64,000 nt of DNA from Lachnospiraceae bacterium (GCA_017433725.1 JAFRGQ010000007.1:1-64000); one strand, 5' to 3'. Positions 35,892 through 44,217 are shown, counted from the first letter of the stretch. A program made the numbers and translations. Notes: generated by a model not told the origin, from the letters alone.

Positions 35892-36788
35892 ATGGGGTTC
35901 AGTTCAATAAGTGAGGTTGGGAACCATATCGTATCAATATTAAGACGTGAGCTGGTGCCGGATGTTGTACTCCATACAGGTGCGATCGGTCTGTGCAGTC
36001 CTGAAGATCACGGGGATTTTACAATAGGCGTCTATCTCTACGATATTTCACCGAACAATGATCTGGTAGAGAGGCGTATGGTTGCGGTTGACCGCCGTAC
36101 TCAGGTATATCCTTCTTCATTTCTCACGCTTCGATATATGATAACCGCTTACTCAATGGGAGATCTTAAGTTCCGAACGGAGGAAGAGCATCGAATACTC
36201 GGACGCATTGTACAGGCACTTTCTGATTATTCGGTGATAGGACGGACCAGCAGCCTTTACGGGAAACCGATGGATACACGGATCGAGATGGAGCGGATCG
36301 ATTTTAGTGAAAAGTTAAAATTGTGGAGCTTTCCGAACAAAGCATACCGTCTATCTCTCTTCTATAAGGCTCAACCTGTGGAAATCACGTCCACGAGAAC
36401 CAGACTGATAGCTTCCCGCGTCAGGGATGTCAGGCTTTTTGTACAGGACTCCATCGGTTCCCAGACAGATCTTCTTACTTTCGGTCATACTCTGGTTGTT
36501 CTCTGCACCGACTCGGAGACCGGAAGACCGATAGAGGGCAGTCAGGTCCGCGTCCGGATGGAACACGCCAGACCGCCGATCCTGAAGGAACATTGTTATC
36601 GGATATTTACACACATCGAAGGTGACAGGACCGTGATCCACTGCGAGAGTGCGCTATACAAGCCGGTAGATGTCGAGGTGGATCTTCATACATGGGATGG
36701 TTCAGAGGTCTTTGAAATCTGTCTGGAGCCGGGAGACAACTATCCCAGAGAACAGTCGCCACTCTCTTTTGATGAGGGATATGAATGA
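35892..36788 (+). CDS. eCIS tail terminator (DUF4255/Pvc16-like)
   Basis: The 298-residue product has the Pvc16_N/DUF4255 signature over its first 190 residues: ISEVGNHIVSILRRELVP, FTIGVYLYDISPNND, PSSFLTLRYMITAYS and the RIVQALSDYSVIG helix. This family caps the distal end of tube and sheath and fixes particle length with the tape measure. The C-terminal 100 residues add a beta-sandwich-like region. ATG 35892 has AAGGCGG close by and fits homology better than the frame's first ATG at 35865. It overlaps the next start by ATGA. Confidence 0.9.
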   Translation: MGFSSISEVGNHIVSILRRELVPDVVLHTGAIGLCSPEDHGDFTIGVYLYDISPNNDLVERRMVAVDRRTQVYPSSFLTLRYMITAYSMGDLKFRTEEEHRILGRIVQALSDYSVIGRTSSLYGKPMDTRIEMERIDFSEKLKLWSFPNKAYRLSLFYKAQPVEITSTRTRLIASRVRDVRLFVQDSIGSQTDLLTFGHTLVVLCTDSETGRPIEGSQVRVRMEHARPPILKEHCYRIFTHIEGDRTVIHCESALYKPVDVEVDLHTWDGSEVFEICLEPGDNYPREQSPLSFDEGYE

Positions 36789-37477
36789 GTCATAATGATC
36801 GAAAAGAACTGAAAAAAGACTGGGAACGGATTACGCATCCCGCCAAAGAACGGCAAAAGGAATGCGCAAGGACCTCGGTATATGATAATAAAGGGAAGGG
36901 ACGCAGGGAGCGGCTCTTCCCTGATTTGCATGTCAGAGTTTTTGAGCGGGAAGAATCGGAAGTGAATAATGCTGACCGACATACACGTCTTCCCGAAAGA
37001 GCACTTCGAAAATCTCTTGCGGATACTGCTTTCGAGATGAAACGATATCTTCAGCCGGAAAGACGGAACGGAAATGAACTGAAAACGATTCACACAAAAC
37101 TTTCCGAGCTGGATCGGATTTTGTCTAAATTATCTGAAGAACCGGGAGGGCTTCCCGCTGAACTTCAAAAGCTTCATGAAAGCGTTCGAAAGAAAAAAAA
37201 GCAGCTCGAGCGCATTGCACGAAAGAATGCTCCTGTGAATCCGGAAGCGCTCCGCTCATTTGAAGAGGTCGGAGCAGGAATCGAAAGTGTGGATGCTGCA
37301 GACTGGCTGGTTTCCGACTTGCTTGAGAATGTGAGTGATATTCTAACCGGACAAAAGTCAAAAACAGACGGTATGAGTACGGATGATCTCGAGAAACTGG
37401 TTAATGAGATCGATGCCATGGGCAGCCGGCACAGATCTACGAAAGAGCAGCAGTCTCTGGGGCTTATGGAAAATTAA
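36785..37477 (+). CDS. Unknown coiled-coil protein at the eCIS 3' end, part 1
   Basis: A 230-residue, highly charged protein with long helices (about 95-170: LKTIHTKLSELDRILSKLSEE and LQKLHESVRKKKKQLERIARK, quoted in parts). I do not recognise it. It starts inside the preceding stop (ATGA), so it belongs to the operon. Its TAA at 37475-37477 is followed in the same reading frame by 12 open codons and the next gene. It may therefore be the first half of one longer gene interrupted by a stop codon. Genes after the terminator in eCIS clusters are often cargo or accessory factors; that is the only functional hint. Confidence 0.6.
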   Translation: MSHNDRKELKKDWERITHPAKERQKECARTSVYDNKGKGRRERLFPDLHVRVFEREESEVNNADRHTRLPERALRKSLADTAFEMKRYLQPERRNGNELKTIHTKLSELDRILSKLSEEPGGLPAELQKLHESVRKKKKQLERIARKNAPVNPEALRSFEEVGAGIESVDAADWLVSDLLENVSDILTGQKSKTDGMSTDDLEKLVNEIDAMGSRHRSTKEQQSLGLMEN

Positions 37478-37513
37478 TACCTGGGTGATATCATAGACCA
37501 TCCCAATCGGATC

Positions 37514-38293
37514 ATGCAGGAAGTATCTGAAATCAAGAAAGGTTCTCAGGTCCGCAGGGAAGTCGGCAAACATGAAGAGAGCGTCGAACTTTTTGAGAAT
37601 ACCAAAGGAAAAAGAGATCGCGATGCTCTGCAGGAAAAGCATGAACTATTATCGAATATTACGCGCACGAACCGGAATAATATCAGACAGAAGATGTCAA
37701 AAGACGGTCTCGAAGCGGTTCGCGGCATGATGCACAACGGCAAACGTACGATGGGATTCTCACCGCTGGCTGCTATGGGACTTGGAGGAAATCTTTACAA
37801 AGGATTTTCCGGAGTGAATTATCTGATGGGCATGACTCCGCAGGCAGTAGAAAAGAATAAAAAGTCGGCGGAGACACGGGGGATCATGAATCGGTATCTC
37901 GGGCTTGATCAGTTATATCGGAATTTCATGACAAAGAACATTGATATTCGGAACAGATCCGCATTTCTAAAGCGATATGGCAGTGAAAGCAGTGTTCGAG
38001 TAATGATTCGGAAAGAGCAGGACAAGGCAACCGGGAAAGGATCCGAAAATCGGATGAACGGCTTTCTCATGAGAAAGTATGCGGAGGAACTCTGGAAGGG
38101 GGCATTTCTGAAAGAGGACGGTTCGGTGATCACTGAAAGGGAAAGGCAGACAGAAGATTCTGCAAAAAAGCAACGCAGAAAGCTCTATGCGGATATCCTG
38201 CGCGCAATGGGATTTGATATCCGCTATCCGACAATGGATGCCGGTAAGCCGGAGATAAGGGCTGTTGATATATATAAGCGGCTTCTTATGTAA
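37514..38293 (+). CDS. Unknown basic protein at the eCIS 3' end, part 2
   Basis: A 259-residue, lysine- and arginine-rich protein, unrecognised. A central hydrophobic, glycine-containing stretch (FSPLAAMGLGGNLYKGFSGVNYLMG, about 75-100, quoted as a region) is flanked by charged helices. ATG 37514 has no visible ribosome binding site. The frame stays open upstream to the TAA of the previous gene, with protein-like coding (YLGDIIDHPNRIM). This suggests a split gene or a coupled second cistron. As the last gene before the housekeeping region it could be a cargo protein, but no toxin motif is visible. Confidence 0.55.
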   Translation: MQEVSEIKKGSQVRREVGKHEESVELFENTKGKRDRDALQEKHELLSNITRTNRNNIRQKMSKDGLEAVRGMMHNGKRTMGFSPLAAMGLGGNLYKGFSGVNYLMGMTPQAVEKNKKSAETRGIMNRYLGLDQLYRNFMTKNIDIRNRSAFLKRYGSESSVRVMIRKEQDKATGKGSENRMNGFLMRKYAEELWKGAFLKEDGSVITERERQTEDSAKKQRRKLYADILRAMGFDIRYPTMDAGKPEIRAVDIYKRLLM

Positions 38294-38330
38294 AAAGATT
38301 TTTGTCAGATTTCGTACAAAAACATTATTC

Positions 38331-38359
38331 GTGCATAGTATGCCTAAATGTAGTATAAT
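38331..38359 (+). promoter_or_regulatory. Possible promoter for desulfoferrodoxin
   Basis: A perfect TATAAT lies at 38354-38359 in the 251-base gap after the eCIS cluster. No good -35 is seen at the right distance (GTGCAT at 38331). The rest of the gap is AT-rich, with only a weak TTTTTGT/ACAAAAA hairpin near 38300-38322. Confidence 0.4.
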
Positions 38360-38544
38360 AATTAGTGAACTGGACTGCGCGGGAGCGATTTATCTGCATA
38401 TTATAGATAAATATCTAAAACTTCTCATTCACAGTTCATTAGGTATTAATGGGAAGCTTGAGAAATTATCTGACGTTCGGTCGCAACCGGCATGGAAGTA
38501 TTTTGTATTAAAATAGGCTTACATATGCCAGAAGGAGGTAAGAG

Positions 38545-38913
38545 ATGACGATTTTAGTATGTGAAAAATGTGGAAATATGGTTTCTCTGCTCAAGAAGGG
38601 TACATGTCCGGTCAAGTGCTGCGGCGAGCCGCTCGTAGAGCTCACAGCGAACACAACAGACGCAGCACAGGAAAAACATGTTCCGGCAGTGACAATCGAC
38701 GGTGATAAGGTAAATGTAAAGATAGGATCAGTCGAACATCCGATGCTCGATGCCCATTATATTGAGTGGATCGCGGTTGAGACAAAGAAATGCGTTTACA
38801 GAAAGAACCTTCAGCCGGGTGATGCACCGGAAGCAGATTTTGTGATTGAAGCAGGCGATGAGTATGTTGCAGCGTACGATTATTGCAACCTGCATGGACT
38901 TTGGAAGGCATAA
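38545..38913 (+). CDS. dfx: Desulfoferrodoxin (superoxide reductase)
   Basis: 122 residues. Superoxide reductases reduce superoxide to peroxide without making oxygen, which suits anaerobes. The N-terminal desulforedoxin-like iron site is visible as CEKC (6-9) and KCC (about 25-27). The catalytic Fe(His)4Cys site is represented by KHVPAV, EHPMLDAHYIEWI and CNLHGLW. An AGGAGG site lies nine bases before ATG 38545. An FAH-family gene follows after 12 bases. Confidence 0.93.
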   Translation: MTILVCEKCGNMVSLLKKGTCPVKCCGEPLVELTANTTDAAQEKHVPAVTIDGDKVNVKIGSVEHPMLDAHYIEWIAVETKKCVYRKNLQPGDAPEADFVIEAGDEYVAAYDYCNLHGLWKA

Positions 38914-38925
38914 TAAGGCATAAGT

Positions 38926-39810
38926 ATGAAATTACTGACATACAGGGACAACGGATACGAGATGCTGGGTGTGGCTTCACAAGACGGCAAGACGGTGTAT
39001 TCGTTGTCCGATATAGGTCTCTCATTCTTCAACATGAATGATTTGATTAGCAGGTTTTCCGAAGAAGACAGAAACATGGTGGAAGCGTTTCTTCGAAATC
39101 CGGAAGGAGGCGTGCCGTACGATACTCTGGACAAATGCTCTCCGATTCCGTTCCCCGCTCAGGATGTTATATGTCTCGGCGAGAATTTTTCGGCTCATAA
39201 GAAGGAGGCCGGCGGATACTCGAGCGAGGCGTTCGGAACGGAGAAAAAGGTCTCTATCTACTTTTCCAAGCGTGTAGGTGAGGCTGTTCCGGACGGCGGA
39301 GGGATTCCGGCTCATCGCGAGATCACGGAAAGGCTTGACTATGAAGCCGAGCTGGCCGTCATTATCGGAAAGGAGGCTTACCGTGTCCCCGAAGAGGAAG
39401 CTTACGAGTATGTTTTCGGTTACACTATCCTGAATGATATTAGTGCCAGAGATCTTCAGACCGGTCACAAACAGTGGTACCTGGGCAAGAGCCTCGACGG
39501 TTTTACCCCGATAGGTCCCTGGATATTAACAGCCGACGAGATACCGGGAAGACCGAAGATCCGTGTACAGTCTTATGTGAATGGGGAATTGAGACAGGAC
39601 GGAAATACGGATGACTTTATTTTCGATATAGCACACTGCATCCACGAGCTTTCCCAGGGAATCAGACTTCTTCCGGGTACCATAATAAGTATGGGAACGC
39701 CTGCAGGAGTCGGCATGGGTTTTAAACCTCCCAGATTTCTGTCGGTCGGTGACACCGTAGATTGTGTCATTGAAGGCATCGGTACACTGCATAACATTAT
39801 CATTGACTGA
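38926..39810 (+). CDS. Fumarylacetoacetate hydrolase-family protein
   Basis: A 294-residue protein with the FAH-family C-terminal fold: VICLGENFSAHKKE, RLDYEAELAVIIGK (the E-x-E metal ligands), YTILNDISARDLQ, KSLDGFTPIGPW, and ISMGTPAGVGMG near the end. The family cleaves or decarboxylates beta-keto acids with a Mg ion. Substrate cannot be assigned; 5-oxopent-3-ene-1,2,5-tricarboxylate decarboxylase-type, oxaloacetate decarboxylase and acylpyruvase activities all occur. The first 70 residues are the usual short N-terminal domain. It is transcribed with desulfoferrodoxin. Confidence 0.85.
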   Translation: MKLLTYRDNGYEMLGVASQDGKTVYSLSDIGLSFFNMNDLISRFSEEDRNMVEAFLRNPEGGVPYDTLDKCSPIPFPAQDVICLGENFSAHKKEAGGYSSEAFGTEKKVSIYFSKRVGEAVPDGGGIPAHREITERLDYEAELAVIIGKEAYRVPEEEAYEYVFGYTILNDISARDLQTGHKQWYLGKSLDGFTPIGPWILTADEIPGRPKIRVQSYVNGELRQDGNTDDFIFDIAHCIHELSQGIRLLPGTIISMGTPAGVGMGFKPPRFLSVGDTVDCVIEGIGTLHNIIID

Positions 39811-39863
39811 AATTACACCGGAAAGGAAAGCTAAATAGGTTTTACATAAGGAGAGGACAGAAA

Positions 39864-40406
39864 ATGAATCATATTATTCTGGAAGGCTTTATGGGGTCGG
39901 GAAAAAGTGCTGTTGCTAAGGCTCTTGCAAAGGAAATGAACCTGCCGCTTATAGATATAGATAAGCAGGTAGAGTCCAGACTTAAAATGAGGACCACGGA
40001 AGTTTATGATCGTTTCGGAGATGTGTATTACCGCGCCATGGAGACTTTGATTCTCGATGAGCTTCAGTCCGTGGAGGAAAGATCAGTCATTGTTCTTGGA
40101 AGCGGTCTTGCGCTGATGCCTCAGAATGCTCCGTATTTAAAGAAGCTTGGCAAGGTTTATTACCTGAAAGTCAGCAAGCAGCTTGTCGTTGAGCGACTTT
40201 CCAAAGGCGAAAAGCATTCCTGGCTCAGGGCGGGTGATTTTGAAGAACATGTGAGCAGAATGCTGAAAGAGCGTGAGCCGGCTTACAAAAAAGTAGCCGA
40301 CTACACGATCAAGGTGGATGGCAAGAAAACAGCCGAAATTGTTCAGGAAATCATAGAAGAGGACAGAAAAGCCGCCACGGAGGGTGAGGCGGTTGAAGAG
40401 GATTAA
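39864..40406 (+). CDS. aroK: Shikimate kinase
   Basis: 180 residues with Walker A GFMGSGKS (8-15), the LIDIDKQVE shikimate-binding Asp region, the FGDVYYRAME strand and the LGSGLAL Walker B-like loop (GGG in many homologues). The lid carries SWLRAGDFEEHV with its conserved Arg. It phosphorylates shikimate to shikimate-3-phosphate. A GGAGAGG site precedes ATG 39864. It converges with aroE, with 11 bases between the stops, placing two consecutive pathway genes head to head. The last 20 residues are an acidic extension. Confidence 0.88.
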   Translation: MNHIILEGFMGSGKSAVAKALAKEMNLPLIDIDKQVESRLKMRTTEVYDRFGDVYYRAMETLILDELQSVEERSVIVLGSGLALMPQNAPYLKKLGKVYYLKVSKQLVVERLSKGEKHSWLRAGDFEEHVSRMLKEREPAYKKVADYTIKVDGKKTAEIVQEIIEEDRKAATEGEAVEED

Positions 40407-40417
40407 AAGCCTCATCA

Positions 40418-41281
40418 TTATTGCTCCAATATATCCTGCCTGATTTTTAGGACAGGCATATCCTGACCTGTCCAAATTCTGAAGGCTTCAGCGCCCTGAT
40501 AGAGCAGCATGGATAAACCGTTCTTCGTTTTCAGGCCGGCTTCTCTGGCCTGCTTTAAGAAAACTGTTTCTCTTGGATTATAGATTGCATCGATCACACC
40601 TGCATTTTTATTCAGAAAAAATGTATTTGAAACAGGGCTTACGTTCGCAAGATCTGTACCGGCCATGCCTACACTTGTCGCATTTACAATTAAATCGGTG
40701 TTTTGAGCTCTGGAATCCAATGCGGTCATATCATGTAGGGATTCCAGTGTTATCTCAGGAGCGTGACTTTTTTTCGTATACTCCTCAAGCTGTGAGACGA
40801 GAGGTCTGATCCTGTCAGCCGAGGATTCCCTGTTGTAAAAGACGTGTATTCTTTCTGCTCCTTCGAGCGCGCAGGCAATGAGTATGGAAATTGCAGCGCC
40901 TCCGGTGCCGAGAAGCGTTATGGCACCGGATTTTACAGGAAACCCGAATTCGGACGCTGTCCGGAGGAATCCGGCACCGTCGGTCGAATAACCGTATAAT
41001 CTGCCATTCACATTTCGAACTGTATTTACGGAACGGGATATAAGGGCGTCCGGTGAGAGTTCATCGCAGAAATCGCACATACCTCTTTTGCAGGGCATTG
41101 TAACATTCCAGCCGGCTGCGCCCTCGGATTTCAGTCGCGCGACTGTCTCGGCCAGCCCGTCAAGACCGGTTTCACAGAGATCGTAGACGGCGTCGATTCC
41201 GAGTGTTCGGAAAGACAGGTTGTGCATAGCGGGAGAAAGACTGTGTGAAATCGGTGATCCGATCAGATAATATTTTTGCAT
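40418..41281 (-). CDS. aroE: Shikimate dehydrogenase
   Basis: 287 residues on the minus strand. The substrate site is seen in YYLIGSPISHSLSPAMHN (Ser residues), GWNVTMPCK (catalytic Lys) and the Asp of YSTDGAGF. The NADP-binding glycine motif is LGTGGAA. It ends with NGLSMLLYQGAEAFRIWTG, the family's C-terminal block. It reduces 3-dehydroshikimate to shikimate. It has its own strong promoter (41420-41448) and a roughly 130-base structured leader. An AGAGG site precedes the start. Confidence 0.93.
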   Translation of the reverse strand: MQKYYLIGSPISHSLSPAMHNLSFRTLGIDAVYDLCETGLDGLAETVARLKSEGAAGWNVTMPCKRGMCDFCDELSPDALISRSVNTVRNVNGRLYGYSTDGAGFLRTASEFGFPVKSGAITLLGTGGAAISILIACALEGAERIHVFYNRESSADRIRPLVSQLEEYTKKSHAPEITLESLHDMTALDSRAQNTDLIVNATSVGMAGTDLANVSPVSNTFFLNKNAGVIDAIYNPRETVFLKQAREAGLKTKNGLSMLLYQGAEAFRIWTGQDMPVLKIRQDILEQ

Positions 41282-41294
41282 AGGATTCCTCTTT

Positions 41295-41413
41295 ATATCC
41301 GGCCGAAGCCGGATATTTTCTTGTGGATTTGGTTTGGAATTTGACGCAGTGAAGATACAGACTGACGTCTTAGCAATGCGTCGTGCACAGAGTTGCAGCG
41401 ACTCTGTTCATCA
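41295..41413 (-). promoter_or_regulatory. Structured leader of aroE
   Basis: The minus-strand leader can form three hairpins. ACAGAGT pairs with ACTCTGT (41387-41393 with 41401-41407). GACGCA pairs with TGCGTC (41343-41348 with 41377-41382). A 9-bp stem closes on a UUCG tetraloop (41295-41303 with 41308-41316) just before the ribosome binding site. No T-box consensus is visible. The last hairpin could limit ribosome access. Confidence 0.4.
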
Positions 41414-41419
41414 ATCGAG

Positions 41420-41448
41420 ATTATAGCATTTTATGCTGACAATAACAA
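41420..41448 (-). promoter_or_regulatory. aroE promoter
   Basis: Read on the minus strand: TTGTTA (41448-41443), a 17-base spacer ending in TGC, then TATAAT (41425-41420), an extended -10 promoter. Confidence 0.7.
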
Positions 41449-41493
41449 TGAATAGTACTGCGGCGGATTTTGCACTACGTCCTCACTTTACTC

Positions 41494-41522
41494 TTGCAAC
41501 AGGATTCTTTTTATTATAAAAT
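41494..41522 (+). promoter_or_regulatory. efp promoter
   Basis: TTGCAA (41494-41499), 17 bases, TAAAAT (41517-41522), about 30 bases before the efp start, which has a GGAGG site. Confidence 0.6.
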
Positions 41523-41551
41523 GAGTTGTACACACTTATGGAGGTAAAAGC

Positions 41552-42109
41552 ATGATTTCAGCAGGTGATTTTAAAAACGGCTTAACTCTCGAAATAGATG
41601 GGCAGGTAATGCAGATCGTTGAGTTCCAGCATGTAAAACCGGGCAAGGGCGCTGCGTTTGTCCGCACAAAGATGCGTAACGTCATTAACGGCGGTGTAGT
41701 TGAGAAGACATTCCGTCCGACAGAGAAGTTCCCGGCAGCGAGAATCGATCGCAAGGATCAGCAGTATCTGTATAATGATGGAGATCTTTACTATTTCATG
41801 GATCCTGAGACATATGATCAGATTATGATCAACAAGGATGTCATTGGCGATGCACTTAAGTTCGTTAAGGAAAACGAAGTGGTCAAGGTATGTTCATATA
41901 ATGGCGAAGTCTTCTCCATTGAGCCGCCTCTTTTCGTAGAACTTGAGATAACCGATACAGAGCCCGGATTTGCGGGAAATACTGCACAGGGTGCAACAAA
42001 ACCGGCAACAGTCGAGACAGGCGCTACAATTCAGGTTCCGCTTTTCGTCAATATCGGTGATGTTGTAAAAATCGACACAAGATCCTCTGAATATCTTTCA
42101 AGAGTATAA
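41552..42109 (+). CDS. efp: Translation elongation factor P
   Basis: 185 residues, the normal EF-P length, with three beta-barrel domains. Domain I has the loop KPGKGAAF with Lys at about residue 32 in the modified position; PGKG is the loop type left unmodified or modified differently from the E. coli lysylated form. EF-P binds between the P and E sites and relieves stalls at proline runs. Domains II and III show [18 protein letters not shown] and [23 protein letters not shown]. It has its own promoter and a strong terminator. Confidence 0.96.
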   Translation: MISAGDFKNGLTLEIDGQVMQIVEFQHVKPGKGAAFVRTKMRNVINGGVVEKTFRPTEKFPAARIDRKDQQYLYNDGDLYYFMDPETYDQIMINKDVIGDALKFVKENEVVKVCSYNGEVFSIEPPLFVELEITDTEPGFAGNTAQGATKPATVETGATIQVPLFVNIGDVVKIDTRSSEYLSRV

Positions 42110-42113
42110 GAGA

Positions 42114-42145
42114 AAGCCTCCCTACGGGGAGGCTTCTTATTTTTC
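42114..42145 (+). terminator. efp terminator
   Basis: AAGCCTCC (42114-42121) pairs with GGAGGCTT (42128-42135), followed by CTTATTTTTC. Confidence 0.9.
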
Positions 42146-42195
42146 TACAATTTTTCTTATTTTTTTACTATTCTTATCTGCCGTTCAGGCAGCGG

Positions 42196-42225
42196 AATCC
42201 CGTTTCTTAAGGGATTTTGTTTTTT
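42196..42225 (+). terminator. Second terminator-like hairpin after efp
   Basis: AATCCC (42196-42201) pairs with GGGATT (42211-42216), followed by TTGTTTTTT. A small CTGCC/GGCAG hairpin lies just before it. Confidence 0.5.
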
Positions 42226-42418
42226 CACAATTTTAAAATTTTGGAATTATATCAGCTGACGCCGACCGCTAGTTCTGCGCCGGTTCCTGTGAACGAGACA
42301 TGAATAGCCAACAAGAATTTGTGTGTACTGCAACTGTGTATCGACATATGTGACGCACACAAAACTGTCGATATGCCTGACCGGGCTTTCAGCCCTTTTG
42401 GACACAATGGAGGAATCT

Positions 42419-43339
42419 ATGAATTATCCGGAGTTTAAAATGTTTTTGATGAGCAAAATCAGTGATCGTGTAGGATCTGATACACAGGTCAGTATCAGAA
42501 AAGTGCCGAAGAATAACGGCGTTCTGCTCGATGGACTCACGATCCGCCATAAGGATAGGAATGTCGCACCGACGATTTATGTAGAAAATTATTGGCAGAA
42601 GTATCTCGACGGATACGATGAAGAACATCTTGTGGATATGATACTTCTCGAAAACCGCGAGTACTCGGTTGACAGAGATATAGATATCGATGAATTTCTC
42701 GATTTCAGCAAGATGCGCGACAAAGTGATGTATAAGCTGATCAATTTTGAGATGAACAGAGATTTTCTTGATACGGTTCCTATGCGAAGAGTACTGGATC
42801 TTGCCGTGGTGTATTATTACAGGGTAGAGGCTGAAGGACTGCCGGGGGCGACGTGCGTTATTCGAAAGGAAGACATGGAGAGATGGCAGACGAATGAAGA
42901 GGAGTTATGGCAGCTGGCTACGACTAACACGCCGCGCAACGAACCTGCCAATATAAGAAGTATGTGCGAATGCCTTCTCGAATACTGTGCCATGCAGTTG
43001 GAAGAAGATCCCGGAGCCATGGATCATGCGATACAAGTACTTAACATGGCAGGTGTCTCTCCAATGTATATTCTTAGTAATACATCACAGGTATTCGGAG
43101 CAGCGTGTATCCTGTATCCGGAAACAATGAAGGATGTGTCTGAAAGATTCGGTACAGATCTCTATGTTCTTCCCAGCAGCGTCCATGAAGTGATTCTTAT
43201 GCCGGCTGATAAAGGATACGATTCCGAAGATCTCTCGGAGATGGTGCGCGAGGTCAACGCGTCTGACGTACTGCCTCATGAGATTCTGTCTGACCATGTT
43301 TATCGTTACTATGCGGACCGCGGAGTAATAATGCTTTGA
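42419..43339 (+). CDS. DUF5688 family protein
   Basis: 306 residues from ATG 42419, chosen because GGAGG lies six bases before it; the open frame extends upstream to 42323. It matches DUF5688, a family common in Lachnospiraceae: VRKVPKNNG-type start (SIRKVPKNNGVLLDG), PTIYVENYWQKY, a KVMYKLINFEMN helix, MYILSNTSQVFGAAC, and DLYVLPSSVHEVILMP near the end. Function is unknown and no catalytic motif is evident. It stands alone between efp and the tRNA genes. Confidence 0.85.
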   Translation: MNYPEFKMFLMSKISDRVGSDTQVSIRKVPKNNGVLLDGLTIRHKDRNVAPTIYVENYWQKYLDGYDEEHLVDMILLENREYSVDRDIDIDEFLDFSKMRDKVMYKLINFEMNRDFLDTVPMRRVLDLAVVYYYRVEAEGLPGATCVIRKEDMERWQTNEEELWQLATTNTPRNEPANIRSMCECLLEYCAMQLEEDPGAMDHAIQVLNMAGVSPMYILSNTSQVFGAACILYPETMKDVSERFGTDLYVLPSSVHEVILMPADKGYDSEDLSEMVREVNASDVLPHEILSDHVYRYYADRGVIML

Positions 43340-43384
43340 TCGGGCACGGATGAAGATGCAAACCGATTCGAAACGCCTCCTACA

Positions 43385-43522
43385 GTGCACATCTGCGATT
43401 CGGTCGTGCCTAAGCATGCGTAACAATGCTCCAGTGGAGCATTGTGTAGCGGAGGCTTTTATTCTACATCGCGAGATTGAACTTATGCTTAAAGCAACGA
43501 GTATTGCGCTATGAAGAATAAA
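43385..43522 (-). repeat. Dispersed structured element, copy 3 (divergent)
   Basis: Read on the minus strand. Module A has imperfect outer arms (43507-43522 with 43458-43473) around a shortened inner part starting CAATACTCGT. Module B follows, with GCCTCCGC and a 9-bp hairpin CAATGCTCC-GGAGCATTG (43424-43444). It shares order and the AATAAAAGCCTCC junction with copy 2. Confidence 0.65.
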
Positions 43523-43530
43523 AATTCCAC

Positions 43531-43559
43531 TTGCCAATCTCCTTGAAAAGAGTTATCAT
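43531..43559 (+). promoter_or_regulatory. tRNA promoter
   Basis: TTGCCA (43531-43536), 17 bases, TATCAT (43554-43559), ending 13 bases before tRNA-Ala. Confidence 0.75.
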
Positions 43560-43572
43560 ATCTTTTGTGTAT

Positions 43573-43644
43573 GGGGATATAGCTCAGTGGGAGAGCGTTC
43601 GGTTCGCATCCGAAAGGCCGTGAGTTCGAATCTCATTATCTCCA
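43573..43644 (+). tRNA. tRNA-Ala (CGC)
   Basis: Acceptor GGGGATA/TATCTCC with one G-T pair, D arm GCTC/GAGC, anticodon stem TTCGG/CCGAA with loop TTCGCAT (anticodon CGC at 43605-43607), T arm GTGAG-TTCGAAT-CTCAT, discriminator A. The CCA end is not encoded. Confidence 0.93.
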
Positions 43645-43649
43645 TCTGG

Positions 43650-43680
43650 CAGCCTGCCGATTTCCGGCAGGCTGTTATTT
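43650..43680 (+). terminator. Hairpin after tRNA-Ala
   Basis: CAGCCTGCCG (43650-43659) pairs with CGGCAGGCTG (43665-43674), followed by TTATTT. It separates the two tRNA genes and may terminate partially, since no promoter is evident for tRNA-Arg. Confidence 0.7.
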
Positions 43681-43700
43681 AAGAAAGGTTGCCTTTCGTT

Positions 43701-43772
43701 GCGTCTGTAGCTCAGTGGATAGAGCACTGGATTCCGGTTCCAGGTGCGCGGGTTCGACTCCTGTCAGACGCG
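43701..43772 (+). tRNA. tRNA-Arg (CCG)
   Basis: Acceptor GCGTCTG/CAGACGC, D arm GCTC/GAGC, anticodon stem CTGGA/TCCAG with loop TTCCGGT (anticodon CCG at 43734-43736), T arm GCGGG-TTCGACT-CCTGT, discriminator G. CCA is not encoded. Confidence 0.93.
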
Positions 43773-43776
43773 CTAT

Positions 43777-43815
43777 GACCGATATCACTGAAACGTGGTA
43801 TCGGTCTTTTCACTT
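43777..43815 (+). terminator. Terminator after tRNA-Arg
   Basis: GACCGATATCAC (43777-43788) pairs with GTGGTATCGGTC (43795-43806), followed by TTTTCACTTTTT. Confidence 0.85.
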
Positions 43816-43956
43816 TTTACGATATATTCTAATGGAAGCAAAAAACGCTCCGCAAAGCATTTTGTGGTGGAATTTGAGGCAACGTGAATATAAAATAATG
43901 TACGTAAAAAGCAAACGCTACTAATCATTCGTTTAAATATTTCAGGAGGTTTCATT

Positions 43957-44217
43957 ATGGGTTGGAGAAGACTGGGTATATTTGCAAGCGGCGTTCTGTT
44001 CGGTACAGCAGGTGTTAAGATACTCTCCGGCAGGGATGCAAAGAAAGCATATACGCATGTGGCAGCAGCGGTCCTCAGAGGAAAAGATTGTGTCATGGAG
44101 AACTATGATAAGGTCCGTGAGAACTGCAGCGATATAATCGCGGATGCCAAAGAAATCAACGAAAAGTACAAGGCAGATGAAATGATTCCGGATACAGCAG
44201 AGGATGAGAATCCGTGA
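43957..44217 (+). CDS. DUF6110 family small membrane-associated protein
   Basis: 86 residues with an N-terminal hydrophobic glycine-containing helix (LGIFASGVLFGTAGVKIL, about 6-23), then SGRDAKKAYTHVAAAVLRGKD and a charged helical tail. The RDAKKAYTH core resembles DUF6110 proteins, which commonly lie before heavy-metal P-type ATPases, as here. A CAGGAGG site precedes ATG 43957. A helper role for the ATPase is inferred from linkage only. Confidence 0.8.
   Translation: MGWRRLGIFASGVLFGTAGVKILSGRDAKKAYTHVAAAVLRGKDCVMENYDKVRENCSDIIADAKEINEKYKADEMIPDTAEDENP

Noticed and set aside
5940..36788. Prophage
   Set aside because: Sheath, tube, baseplate and ATPase genes are present, but no portal, capsid, terminase, integrase, replication or lysis genes; DUF4255, DUF4280, DUF6760 and AAA+ genes are eCIS markers.
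5940..36788. Type VI secretion system
   Set aside because: No TssJ/L/M membrane complex, TssB/C split sheath or ClpV; there is a single-chain sheath and an Afp15/16-type ATPase and terminator.
38265..38516. 83-codon gene after the eCIS cluster
   Set aside because: It overlaps the end of the previous gene in another frame, has no ribosome binding site and spans a putative promoter.
41295..41413. T-box or other known riboswitch upstream of aroE
   Set aside because: No T-box sequence (AGGGTGG-type) or other familiar riboswitch core is present; kept only as an unclassified structured leader.
43715..43924. 69-codon gene starting inside tRNA-Arg
   Set aside because: It begins within the tRNA and runs through its terminator; composition is not protein-like.
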